DNA of 64,000 nt from UBA7430 sp002478765 (GTDB lineage Bacteria > Bacteroidota > Bacteroidia > Flavobacteriales > UBA7430). Positions 7,402 through 21,500 of this stretch are shown here, piece by piece. The number at the start of each line of letters is the position of its first letter. Position 1 is the first letter of the stretch. The stretch covers positions 62,001 to 126,000 of the forward strand of contig CALSTU010000003.1 of the NCBI GenBank assembly GCA_943789355.1. The letters run 5' to 3'. A program made the translations under genes and the position numbers. A model generated the notes under the pieces. The model ran no database searches, had not been told where the DNA came from, and was given only the letters and a program-made list of their open reading frames with translations.

Positions 7402-8469
7402 ATGGCTAATTTTCACACGCTTAAAATTAAAGAGGTTAGGAGAGAGACTGCAGAAGCCGTTTCTATTCTGTTTGATGTACCTCAAGATTTAAAAGATTCC
7501 TTTCAGTTTGTTCAGGGACAGTACCTGACTTTGAAGGCTCTCATTGATGGTGAGGATGTGCGTAGATCCTACTCTATATGTTCATCTCCCGCAGATGAAG
7601 AATTACGAGTTGCCGTGAAACAAATCCCTAAGGGTAAGTTTTCTACTTACGCCAATACAGGTATTGTTTCTGGTGACGCCATAGAAGTTATGGCACCTCT
7701 TGGGAATTTTAACACCAAAGTTTCTGAGGGCCAAGAAAAGCGATATGCAGCTTTTGCTTCGGGTTCGGGAATAACGCCAATCATGTCTATCATTCGTACC
7801 GTTTTGAAAACAGAATCAAAAAGTGTTTTCACTCTTTTTTATGGGAATAAGTCTAAGGATACCATCATCTTTAATAGTGGTTTGGAAGCCTTGCAAGGCC
7901 AATACCCAAATCGTTTAAACATACACCACATACTAAGTAGAGATCCTAAAGTTGAAGAAAAGTTCAGCGGAAGGTTGTCTGCTGAAAAGTGTCAAGCTTA
8001 CCATCAAGATTTACTCGATATGAATGAACTTGATGAGGTCTTTTTGTGTGGTCCAGAATCTATGATCTTTGATATAAAAGAAGCTTTGCTTGATATAGGT
8101 CTTAAGGAATCGTCCATACATTTTGAATTGTTTACGACCAATGCTTCCGAGAAAAGTGAGATTGCTGAGGTTGAAGGTGCTGTTGTGAATAGTCAGGTGG
8201 AGGTTGTTGTTTATGGAGAATCTTTTCACTTTGAATTGTCCAGTGATGGTGATACGATTTTAGATGCAGCCATGACTGCAGATGCCGATGCGCCTTTTGC
8301 TTGCAAGGGAGGTGTCTGCTGTGCTTGTAGGGCGAAAGTTGTAGAAGGCTCCGTAAAAATGGACGTGAATTTCGGATTGGATGAAGGAGAGGTGCAAGAG
8401 GGGTATATACTCGCTTGTCAGTCTCACCCAACTTCAGAGAAGGTAGTAATCGATTTTGATGATATATAA
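7402..8469 (+). CDS. paaE: PaaE-like ferredoxin-NADP reductase with C-terminal 2Fe-2S domain
   Basis: 355 residues in three parts: an FAD-binding barrel with RRSYSICSS (about 54-62), an NAD(P)-binding domain with GSGITPIMSI and FLCGPESM, and a plant-type 2Fe-2S domain. The four cysteines fit CX4CX2CX29C (Cys301, 306, 309, 339). This is the layout of the reductase subunit of phenylacetyl-CoA epoxidase, which feeds NADPH electrons to the diiron oxygenase. No paaABCD genes are in the window, so the partner may differ. A TATTTTTG -7-like box at 7378-7385 sits 16 nt before the ATG. The last base of its stop codon is the first base of the next ATG. Confidence 0.85.
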   Translation: MANFHTLKIKEVRRETAEAVSILFDVPQDLKDSFQFVQGQYLTLKALIDGEDVRRSYSICSSPADEELRVAVKQIPKGKFSTYANTGIVSGDAIEVMAPLGNFNTKVSEGQEKRYAAFASGSGITPIMSIIRTVLKTESKSVFTLFYGNKSKDTIIFNSGLEALQGQYPNRLNIHHILSRDPKVEEKFSGRLSAEKCQAYHQDLLDMNELDEVFLCGPESMIFDIKEALLDIGLKESSIHFELFTTNASEKSEIAEVEGAVVNSQVEVVVYGESFHFELSSDGDTILDAAMTADADAPFACKGGVCCACRAKVVEGSVKMDVNFGLDEGEVQEGYILACQSHPTSEKVVIDFDDI

Positions 8470-9176
8470 TGAGTAAGAAGGTTGTTGTAACAGGAGCAAG
8501 TAGAGGTATCGGATTTGAGTTGGTGAAGCAGTATGCTGAGGCCGGTCACGAAGTCCTAGCCATTTCCAGAAATTTAAGTCGCTTAGAATTCTTAAAGGAG
8601 GAATGTAACCGTTTGAACCCTGAATCGAAGGTTCATGTTTTTTCTTTTGATTTAGCCGATGGTGATTTTGAATCTGACTTGATGCCATTCGTTTCTGAAT
8701 GTTTTAATGAAGTAGACGTTTTGGTTAACAATGCGGGTGCCTTAGTTTTAAAGCCTTTTACCGAGATTCTTCCCGAAGAGTTGGATCGCGTTTATCGTGT
8801 AAACGTGACATCAGTATTTAGATTGACGCAATCAATGATGCCAAAATTCGCTCATGATGCTCACATACTTAATATAAGTAGTGTTGGAGGTGTTCAGGGA
8901 TCTGTAAAGTTTCCAGGTTTAACTGCTTACAGTTCTTCTAAGGCAGCCTTGGTAAGTTTAACGGAATGTTTGGCGGAAGAGTATAAGGAAACCTCCATGT
9001 CATTTAATTGTCTTGCTTTGGGAGCGGTACAAACCGAAATGCTTGAGGAAGCATTTCCGGGATATGAAGCTCCAACATCCGCTAAAGAAATGGCGACTTA
9101 CGTATTGGATTTTTCTTTAACAGGGCCTCAGTTTTACAACGGAAAGATTCTCACGGTTTCAAAATCGACACCCTAA
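8469..9176 (+). CDS. Short-chain dehydrogenase/reductase
   Basis: 235 residues of a classical SDR. The dinucleotide motif TGASRGIG is at about 8-15, NNAG follows, and the catalytic set comprises the ISS serine and YSSSK (Tyr and Lys). The ATG overlaps the paaE stop by one base, so the two genes are translationally coupled and may serve the same pathway. The family includes 3-oxoacyl reductases and sepiapterin-reductase-like enzymes; the substrate is not determined. Confidence 0.9.
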   Translation: MSKKVVVTGASRGIGFELVKQYAEAGHEVLAISRNLSRLEFLKEECNRLNPESKVHVFSFDLADGDFESDLMPFVSECFNEVDVLVNNAGALVLKPFTEILPEELDRVYRVNVTSVFRLTQSMMPKFAHDAHILNISSVGGVQGSVKFPGLTAYSSSKAALVSLTECLAEEYKETSMSFNCLALGAVQTEMLEEAFPGYEAPTSAKEMATYVLDFSLTGPQFYNGKILTVSKSTP

Positions 9177-9282
9177 CGACATTTATTGACGGTTTGCTTC
9201 CATCAAAAGCCACATTGTTGCAAGTCTTTTACACTGATATATAGGGGCTTCGATATTTCCTTAAAAATAAGCTTTGCTGGGG

Positions 9283-9313
9283 TTTGCATGAATGAAAAAA
9301 GAGGTTACATTTG
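9283..9313 (+). promoter_or_regulatory. rrn: rRNA operon promoter P1 (distal)
   Basis: TTTG (9283-9286), 19 nt, TACATTTG (9306-9313) followed by C. It is about 345 bp before the 16S gene. Confidence 0.7.
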
Positions 9314-9383
9314 CCTGCGCTAAAAAAATAACAGCGTCGATCTTTAACAAGTTTTATTTTCTTTAAAATATTAACGTTTTTAT

Positions 9384-9415
9384 TTTGTGTAGAAATGAAA
9401 ACCTTTGTATTTTTG
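9384..9415 (+). promoter_or_regulatory. rrn: rRNA operon promoter P2 (middle)
   Basis: TTTG (9384-9387), 20 nt, TATTTTTG (9408-9415) followed by CAG. It is the second of three similarly built promoters in the 9177-9657 leader, which holds no gene. Confidence 0.7.
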
Positions 9416-9488
9416 CAGTCCGCTTTTTTAAGAGTGGGCATGAATTTTCTAGGAGCTTTAAGAAACATTTATTTTTTTTAGAAAAGAC

Positions 9489-9518
9489 TTGCAAGGGAAT
9501 AAAAAGGTTGTACATTTG
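9489..9518 (+). promoter_or_regulatory. rrn: rRNA operon promoter P3 (proximal)
   Basis: TTG (9489-9491), 19 nt, TACATTTG (9511-9518) followed by CAG. It is the best match to the Bacteroidota consensus and lies about 140 bp before the 16S 5' end. The leader between carries processing-stem sequence. Confidence 0.8.
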
Positions 9519-9657
9519 CAGCCGCTAAAACGAAGAAATGTAGTTTTAGGACCAACAAAAAAGTTCTTTGAAAGAAATTATATTGGAAGAGAGAGAGGTA
9601 AGAAAAACAACTTACCCCGTTAATTAAGTAAGAGTCAGAAAACAGATTAAACTTTTT

Positions 9658-11180
<1,523 letters not shown>

Positions 11181-11238
11181 TTAGAGTGACTTCTTACTTT
11201 GGTGTAAGCTGTTTACTTACTTTCTCTCTCTACAATAT

Positions 11239-11315
11239 AGTCTCGTAGCTCAGTTGGTTAGAGCACTACACTGATAATGTAGGGGTCCGCGGTTCAAATC
11301 CGCGCGAGACTACCA
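11239..11315 (+). tRNA. tRNA-Ile (GAT)
   Basis: Acceptor AGTCTCG/CGAGACT; anticodon loop CTGATAA with GAT at 11273-11275; T loop TTCAAAT. CCA is encoded at 11313-11315. It lies in the usual 16S-23S spacer position. Confidence 0.97.
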
Positions 11316-11329
11316 GATAATAAAACTAC

Positions 11330-11403
11330 GGGGGATTAGCTCAGCTGGCTAGAGCGCCTGCTTTGCAAGCAGGAGGTCATCGGTTCGACTCCGATATTCT
11401 CCA
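11330..11403 (+). tRNA. tRNA-Ala (TGC)
   Basis: Acceptor GGGGGAT/ATTCTCC with G-U pairs; anticodon loop TTTGCAA with TGC at 11364-11366; T loop TTCGACT; discriminator A11403. Unlike the neighbouring tRNA-Ile, CCA is not encoded. Confidence 0.97.
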
Positions 11404-11471
11404 CACACCCACACTGGGTAAAGTTCATTGACATATTGAGAGAGGATACACGATAGTAGAAAAAATTTCGA

Positions 11472-14335
<2,864 letters not shown>

Positions 14336-14419
14336 ACTAAATTTTTTCAACTATTGTGTATTTTCCTCTTTTAATATTTTAAAGCATTGTGCAGAGCCTC
14401 GGCTCATAAGCACAAGTGA

Positions 14420-14529
<110 letters not shown>

Positions 14530-14534
14530 TTTAA

Positions 14535-14569
14535 AGCCTTTTTACAGCAATGTAAAAAGGCTTTTTTTT
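14535..14569 (+). terminator. rRNA operon terminator
   Basis: A perfect 12-bp stem (14535-14546 with 14551-14562), GCAA loop, then eight T. It begins just after 5S. The following stretch to 14773 shows no gene or clear signal. Confidence 0.95.
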
Positions 14570-14773
14570 GTCCTATACTTTGACGGTTTTCTCTAATATG
14601 CCAATCTCACTCATCTATTCCGTAGATGCCGTACCAATTCACTTTCTTCATTCCCCCATCAAAATGAGTGACTTCACTTATAAAAAAAGGGTGAAATCAC
14701 TTATGCCAAAAGCATGCAATCCCTATACTCTTGATTTTATATAATGATTTAGCCAAACATAAAGTCTTAAGTT

Positions 14774-16459
14774 ATGATGATTAGAAAAATCTTAGGGTGC
14801 ATGGGCCTTGTAGGTTTGATTTGCTTTGTTTCCTGCAGGAAAGATACAGGTATCACCGAATCCGAGCCACAAATTACTGTTGTCGGGAAAAAGCTGAAAA
14901 ACCCTTATTCGGTTGACAATATGAGAAAGGCTTATGCCAGCTTGATGGAAAAGCAGGAAGGCCAAAGGGTTTCTTATGAAGCACGATTATTGCGTGATTC
15001 CATGGATATTCAGCTTACGGATTACTATGTCAGATTTTTGATTGAAAATGACGCTCAAAAGAATTTGTTGTTGGCAGATTCTTTCAATCTGTCTACAGTT
15101 CCCTTGGATGTTGAAATAGAACAAGATGTTGACCATTATGTGGATGAAACGACAATTACAGACGAGGCTCAGTGGTTTTATACTTCAGTACCAAAAGCGT
15201 ATTCGTTTCATCCGCACATAACTTATGAGAAGTTAGAAGACCTTTTTTTGTTTGAAGAATCCGAAGCAGATGAAAGATTGGGAACCAATGGGGTTTCGAT
15301 GAATTTTTTGTACGATTTGGAGGATGAAGCTCTTTTGATGACCGATAATTATGAGAAACTAGATGAGGATGAATCTCAAAGTTCATTCCATAGACGTCGA
15401 CGTCGGGTGAGACCAAAGGGGCACATAAGGGTTTACAATACATCTACAAGAAAATTAGACCCTGTTGCAGGTGTAAAAGTAAAAACCAGGCGTTGGTTCA
15501 AATGGGCAAAAGGTTGGACAAATTCTGAAGGATATTACCAAGTAAATAAATCTTACAGACGCAGTGTTCGATATACGGTGGTATTTAAAAACACAAAAGG
15601 ATTTAAGATATGGCCTTCTACCGTAAGTGTTTCATCTGCAAGGTACAAGGCAGGTAAACATAGCAAGCACGGTCATAGCATCAACTTTCACACCAATTCA
15701 AAAGGATGGCGGTGGTCAACGGTAAATAATGCTACGGTAAAATATTTTGATTATTGTGAACAGTTTGGAATCGGGAAACCGCATTCCAATCTAAGAATTG
15801 TTGCCAATAAACAATCAGGTGGAGGGGCCGCACCTATGATGAGACGCACTTGGAGCTGGGCAGGTTTCAGAACAAATTCTGATTTGATTTCTTTTTTGGG
15901 AAAAGCAACACTCTCAGTCCCAATAAATGGATTGTGGTTACTTACTCGCTTGGTGCTTCCTGATGTGATTGTAAAAGCCAATTCAAGCCAGGGGACAAGG
16001 ACGGTGTTTTCGGTTACTTTTCACGAACTTGCACATGCTTCGCATTTTAGGAAAGTAGGAAGTAGTTATTGGATTTAGTTCATCAATTACATCATGACTT
16101 ATGGAAAAATAGACGGCAGCAATCCCTACGGAGACGGACATGGTTACAATTCCGGAATATGCGGTGTAGGAGAAATGTGGGGGAATTACATAAGTGCATT
16201 ATTTATTAGGGAAGAATTAAATCTTGTATCAAAGGATTTTGATGATTTTTGGTGGTGGTTTGAGGATAATGAACTTTGGTTTAATCCTGGATTTCTTAAG
16301 TTAGTCAATGGTATTTCTGATATTAGTATCGCCGATATATTTACTTGTTTGACCAAAGACACTGATACTTTTGAGAAACTGATTGCTAAATTAAAAACTA
16401 AAGCCATACACGATGAACAAGTTGATCTTGCCTTTAATCGTTATACTGATTGGCCTTAA
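14774..16459 (+). pseudogene. Metalloprotease-like lipoprotein gene interrupted by an in-frame TAG
   Basis: The reading frame runs 434 codons to TAG at 16076-16078 and then continues in the same frame for 127 more codons to 16459. The N-terminus is a lipoprotein signal (CMGLVGLICFVSC, Cys21). The first part ends with a zincin motif HELAHASH (His417, Glu418, His421), 14 residues before the TAG. The part after it (FINYIMTYG to GICGVGEMWGNY) carries a glutamate that would suit a third zinc ligand. The two pieces therefore look like one 561-residue surface protein split by a nonsense change; an ATG at 16094 could only start a fragment. A sequencing error or recoding are alternatives. A 60-residue region rich in Arg/Lys (RRRRRVRPKGHIRVYN) resembles a carboxypeptidase-regulatory-like domain. 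Confidence 0.75.
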
Positions 16460-16967
16460 TTTATCCAGTTGTGATCCTGAAATTACGATTATTGATCCTG
16501 TTTATACGCAGGCCATTAAAAATGACTCTGATCAGGAAATAAAGTGGCTATTTTACGCTTTAAAGACAAATGTAGAAGGTACGCCTGTATTAAAAATAGA
16601 TACCATATTTATAGCTCCAAACGCCAAAAGTCTTGGAATTTCTGAAGGTTATTTTTTTTCAAAGCCACATGACGGTCAAGAAGAATCTGATTTTGTAGAG
16701 AATTGTATTTCTATTTACAACAGTTATCCATTCAATAATGAGTCATGTAAATATCAATTATATGTAGGTGACGAAGTCATAAACGAATGGATGGGTCCAT
16801 CAGGCTACTTTGGCGATACCATCAACAGTCCTTTCAATTACGACTCTTGGGAGGTTATTGCTTATGATAAAGTGTTAGATGTAGAAGGTGTAGAAGTTGT
16901 TCATGGAGAACTTGTTTTCACCATCACCAATGATGATCTGAACGGAATGAATTTTACTTGCGAATAA
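16413..16967 (+). CDS. Putative lipoprotein of unknown function
   Basis: 184 residues. A lipoprotein signal is clear: MNKLILPLIVILIGLNLSSC, with the acylated Cys at 20. The mature part contains four further cysteines (ENCISIYN, ESCKYQ and the C-terminal FTCE among them) and a beta-rich composition. I do not recognise the family. The start overlaps the end of the preceding interrupted gene by 47 nt in another frame, which suggests the two are expressed together. A terminator follows immediately. Confidence 0.7.
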   Translation: MNKLILPLIVILIGLNLSSCDPEITIIDPVYTQAIKNDSDQEIKWLFYALKTNVEGTPVLKIDTIFIAPNAKSLGISEGYFFSKPHDGQEESDFVENCISIYNSYPFNNESCKYQLYVGDEVINEWMGPSGYFGDTINSPFNYDSWEVIAYDKVLDVEGVEVVHGELVFTITNDDLNGMNFTCE

Positions 16968-16970
16968 AAA

Positions 16971-17003
16971 AACCTGAAAACAGGATTGTTTTCAGGTTTT
17001 TGG
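16971..17003. terminator. Intrinsic terminator, usable from both strands
   Basis: A perfect 12-bp stem (16971-16982 with 16987-16998), loop GGAT, T-run after and A-run before. It ends the lipoprotein gene and probably the gltBD transcript from the other side. Confidence 0.9.
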
Positions 17004-17039
17004 TTTTATTCAAACAGCAATAAAAATCGCTTTTTTGAC

Positions 17040-18500
17040 TTATGCACTCAATAGATCTTGATCTCCTTTAGAGGGTAAGCTACTGCTACCCATTAAGAAC
17101 GTATCTACACATTTGGCGGCTTCTCTACCTTCGGAAATGGCCCAAACGATGAGGGATTGTCCTCTGCGCATATCACCGGCAGTGAAAATCTTTGGATTGT
17201 TTGTTTGATAGCTTTCGTTAGCTACGTAGTTCGTTCTTTGGTCCATTTCTAAGCCCATCTGATTGCTGATTGTTTTGTCAGCTCCTGTGAAACCTAAGGC
17301 CAAAAGAACCAAGTCGCAGTCCCAAATTTTCTCGGATCCGGGCTTCTCCATCAGTTGCGGTCTCTCTCCGGTTTTTAAAACCCATTCTACTTCAACCGTT
17401 TTTAATGCCGTCAACGCACCTTTGTCGTTGGTGATGAATTCTTTGGTGTTGATCAACCAGTTACGATCACAGCCTTCTTCGTGAGAGCTGCTACTCTTCA
17501 ACTGAAGTGGCCAATAAGGCCATGGTGTGTTTTCGCTTCTATCCATTGGAGGCTTCGGCATGATTTCAAAGTTGGTAACCGACTTTGCACCGTGACGATT
17601 TGAAGTACCAATACAGTCAGATCCCGTATCACCACCACCAATCACAATGACATGCTTGTCTTTGGCACTGATGCGTTCTCCTTCAGCTTCTTTTCCGAAT
17701 AATTCTTTGGTTTGTTGCGTTAAGAAGTCCATGGCTTGAACCACTCCTTTGCTGTCGATTCCTTTTACAGGTAAAGATCTACGAATGGTAGCTCCACCAC
17801 AAAGAACAACGGCATCAAATTCATCCAGTTTAGAAACCTCGTAATTAACACCTACGTTGGCATTGGTTTCAAAGAGGATTCCTTCCGCTTCAAGAATCGC
17901 AATTCTACGATCGATGATTTCTTTCTCCATTTTGAAGTTAGGGATTCCGTAACGAAGCAATCCACCAATCTCATCGTCTCTTTCGAGAACGGTAACGAGG
18001 TGTCCGGCTCTGTTTAATTGTTGCGCGGCAGCCAAACCTGCAGGGCCTGAACCTACGACAGCAATGGTTTTACCCGTTCTGGTTTTTGGAGGCTGTGGAA
18101 CAATCCATCCTTCTTCAAACCCTCTTTCAACAATCGATTTTTCAATCTCTTCGATGGAAACAGGATCATCAATAATACCGAGAACACAAGCTTTTTCACA
18201 TGGAGCAGGACAAAGTCTTCCGGTAAATTCAGGGAAATTGTTGGTCGCATGTAAAATATCCAATGCTTTTTTCCACTCTCCTTGATGCACCATGTCATTG
18301 AAGTCGGGAATTAAGTTTCCTAACGGACAGCCGCTGTGACAAAAAGGGATTCCACAATCCATACAACGAGAACCTTGTTCTTGTTGCTTTTCTTTGTCTA
18401 AGGCAATGGTAAACTCTTTGTAATTTTTCAGACGTTTACCTACAGCTTCATTATTTTCGTTCTGTCTCTCGTATTTTTTAAATCCTCCTAACTGTCCCAT
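17040..18500 (-). CDS. gltD: Glutamate synthase (NADPH) small subunit
   Basis: 486 residues, standard length. The N-terminal cysteine clusters (CMDCGIPFCHSGCPLGN and CPAPCEKACVLGI) hold 4Fe-4S centres. The FAD motif is VVGSGPAGLAAA (about 147-158) and the NAD(P) motif is VIGGGDTGSDC. The subunit oxidises NAD(P)H and passes electrons to GltB, which makes two glutamates from glutamine and 2-oxoglutarate. It follows gltB by 2 nt, so the subunits are co-translated. Confidence 0.97.
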   Translation of the reverse strand: MGQLGGFKKYERQNENNEAVGKRLKNYKEFTIALDKEKQQEQGSRCMDCGIPFCHSGCPLGNLIPDFNDMVHQGEWKKALDILHATNNFPEFTGRLCPAPCEKACVLGIIDDPVSIEEIEKSIVERGFEEGWIVPQPPKTRTGKTIAVVGSGPAGLAAAQQLNRAGHLVTVLERDDEIGGLLRYGIPNFKMEKEIIDRRIAILEAEGILFETNANVGVNYEVSKLDEFDAVVLCGGATIRRSLPVKGIDSKGVVQAMDFLTQQTKELFGKEAEGERISAKDKHVIVIGGGDTGSDCIGTSNRHGAKSVTNFEIMPKPPMDRSENTPWPYWPLQLKSSSSHEEGCDRNWLINTKEFITNDKGALTALKTVEVEWVLKTGERPQLMEKPGSEKIWDCDLVLLALGFTGADKTISNQMGLEMDQRTNYVANESYQTNNPKIFTAGDMRRGQSLIVWAISEGREAAKCVDTFLMGSSSLPSKGDQDLLSA

Positions 18501-18502
18501 AA

Positions 18503-21500
18503 TTATGCTGTTTTCTGTGCTTGTTCTTTTTCTCTCTCTATTCGCTCTAGAGCTATTTTGTAGTCTGTCGGAAAGACTTTTATGAAATTTTTGATTTCGT
18601 TTTCCCAGTTGCCTAGAAGTCTTGTTGCCAAAGCACTATCTGTGTATTCTTGATGCTTCTCAATCAAAGCTTTCAGTTCTGCTCGATCTTCTTTTGTTAA
18701 GTCCACAAGGTCAACCATTTCTGGGTTGCAGGAAATTTTCTCGAACGTTTTGTCTTTATCGTAGATGAAAGCAATACCACCACTCATACCTGCGGCAAAG
18801 TTTCTTCCTGTTTTTCCTAAAACAACAACTTTCCCTCCGGTCATGTATTCACATCCGTGGTCACCAACACCTTCAACAACAGTAGTAACACCTGAGTTAC
18901 GCACGGCAAATCGTTCACCAGCAATACCGTTGATGTACGCTTCGCCAGAAACGGCTCCGTAGAAACTTACGTTACCGGTAATGATGTTTTCCTCGGCAAT
19001 AAAGTCGGCTACAGCCGGTTTTTTGATGATGATCTTAGCACCTGATAAACCTTTTCCTAGATAATCGTTGGTCTCACCTTCAACAGTCATGGTAACACCT
19101 TTGGCTGCAAAGCCTCCAAAACTTTGTCCGGCAGAACCGGAGAAGTTGAGTTTAAGTGTGTCTTCAGGCAAACCATCTTTTCCGTGAATTTTAGAAATTT
19201 CATTGGAGATGATGGCCCCTACCGTCCGGTCTGTATTTTGAATCTTGTAGTTTAATTCTGTTGGAACTTTGTGTTCGATGGCCGCTTTAGCATCTCTGTT
19301 AATCGTCATGTCCAACACATTTTCTAAGCCGTGATCCTGTTTTTCAGTATTCGACAAGATGTGGCTGCCTTCGCCTTCAGGGCGATGTAAAATTGCAGAC
19401 AAGTCAAGACCTCTTGTTTTGTAGTTGTCTGTAGCTTTAGAGGCATCTATTTTTTGTACCTGACCCACCATTTCTTTTACGGTTCTGAATCCAAGTTCCG
19501 CCATAATTGAACGCAATTCTTCGGCAACGAAGTACATGTAGTTAACCACATGTTCTGGAGTTCCTTTGAAGTTTTTACGAAGAACAGGGTCTTGCGTAGC
19601 AATACCTACAGGACAAGTATTCAAGTGACAAGCACGCATCATGATACATCCTGACGCAACCAGTGGAGCTGTTGCAAATCCAAATTCTTCAGCGCCTAGT
19701 AATGCCGCAATGGCAACGTCTCTACCTGTTTTTAACTGACCGTCACATTCGAGAACAACGCGTCCTCTCAAATTATTGATTACAAGTGTTTGCTGAGCTT
19801 CAGCAAGACCAAGCTCCCACGGTAAACCCGCATGCTTGAGTGAGGTTAGAGGAGAGGCTCCTGTACCGCCATCAAATCCGGAGATCAGTATAACATCTGC
19901 TTTCGCTTTCGTTACCCCTGCTGCTATGGTACCTACACCAACTTTGGATACGAGTTTTACATTCACTCGAGCTTCTCTGTTGGCATTTTTAAGGTCAAAA
20001 ATAAGCTGGGCTAAATCTTCAATGGAATAGATGTCGTGATGTGGAGGCGGAGAAATTAAACCAACATAGGGTGTTGAGTTACGGACTTCCGCAATCCATG
20101 GGAATACTTTTTCTCCAGGCAACTGGCCACCTTCTCCAGGTTTTGCTCCTTGAGCCATTTTGATTTGAATCTCTTTGGCACTCGTTAGGTAGTGACTGGT
20201 TACACCAAACCGACCGGATGCGACTTGTTTTATGGCGCTGTTTTTCCAATCACCATTCGCTTCTTTGTTGAAACGTAGTGGATTTTCACCCCCTTCACCA
20301 GAGTTACTTTTACCGCCAATTCTGTTCATAGCGATGGCGAGGTTCTCATGTGCTTCCGAACTGATCGATCCGTAGGACATGGCTCCTGTTTTGAAACGTT
20401 TTACGATTTCTGTCCATGGCTCTACTTCATCAATAGATATAGGATTTAAGTTGTTGAACTCAAACATGCCTCTCAAGGTCATTAAATTCTTGCTTTGCTT
20501 GTTGATTTCATCGGAGTATATCTTGAAACTTTCCCAGCTTTTAGTCCGAACGGCTTGTTGCAGTTTTGAAACCGTTGTTGGGTTGAACATGTGTCTTTCT
20601 CCATTTCTTCTCCATCGGTAATCACCGCCCATAGAAAGATCTAAGTTGTTGCTTACATCTGTTTTAGGGAATGCATTTTCATACCGCTGTACAATATCCT
20701 TTTCAATTTCATACAGGCCAATTCCACCGATTCGAGTTGGTGTAAATGGGAAATACTTTGTGGAGAAAGCATTGTTTAGACCAAGAATTTCAAAGATCTG
20801 AGAGGAACGGTACGAGTGGAGTGTCGAGATTCCAATCTTGTTCATGATTTTCAATAGCCCTTTACCAATTGCTTTGTTGAAATTCTGTACTGCTTTATCT
20901 TCATCAATTTCTTTGATCACCCCTTTCTTAACTTGATTGCGAATTATTTCGTTGACCAAGTATGGGTTGATGGCACTGGCTCCGTATCCGAAAAGTGTTG
21001 CAAAATGATGCGGTTCTCTTGCTTCTGCCGTTTCGAGAACGATTCCAAATTTAGATCGACGTCCAATTTTGTTTAAGGAATGGTGTACATACGAACATGC
21101 GAGAAGAGCAGGAATAGGTGCGTTTTTATCATCGGCACCACGATCAGATAAAATAACGATGTTGACGTCTTCGTTTACCGCATCCTCAACTTTTTTGAGT
21201 ATGGCGTCTAAAGCGTTTTCTAATCCGTTTACTCCTTTCTCAATATCGTATAATATTGGTACGGATATGGACTTGAAGTTCGCGTGCTCAATGTTTTTGA
21301 TCTTATCAAGATCCGCATTCGAAATTACAGGATTCTGTATGCGTAATTTAACAGCTTGCTCCGGGATGATGTCGAATATATTTCGATCACTACCAATAGC
21401 AAGGCTAATGTCTGTGATGATTTCTTCACGTATTCCATCCAAAGGAGGATTGGTTACCTGTGCAAAGAGTTGTTTGAAGTAATTGTACAACAATTGAGTT

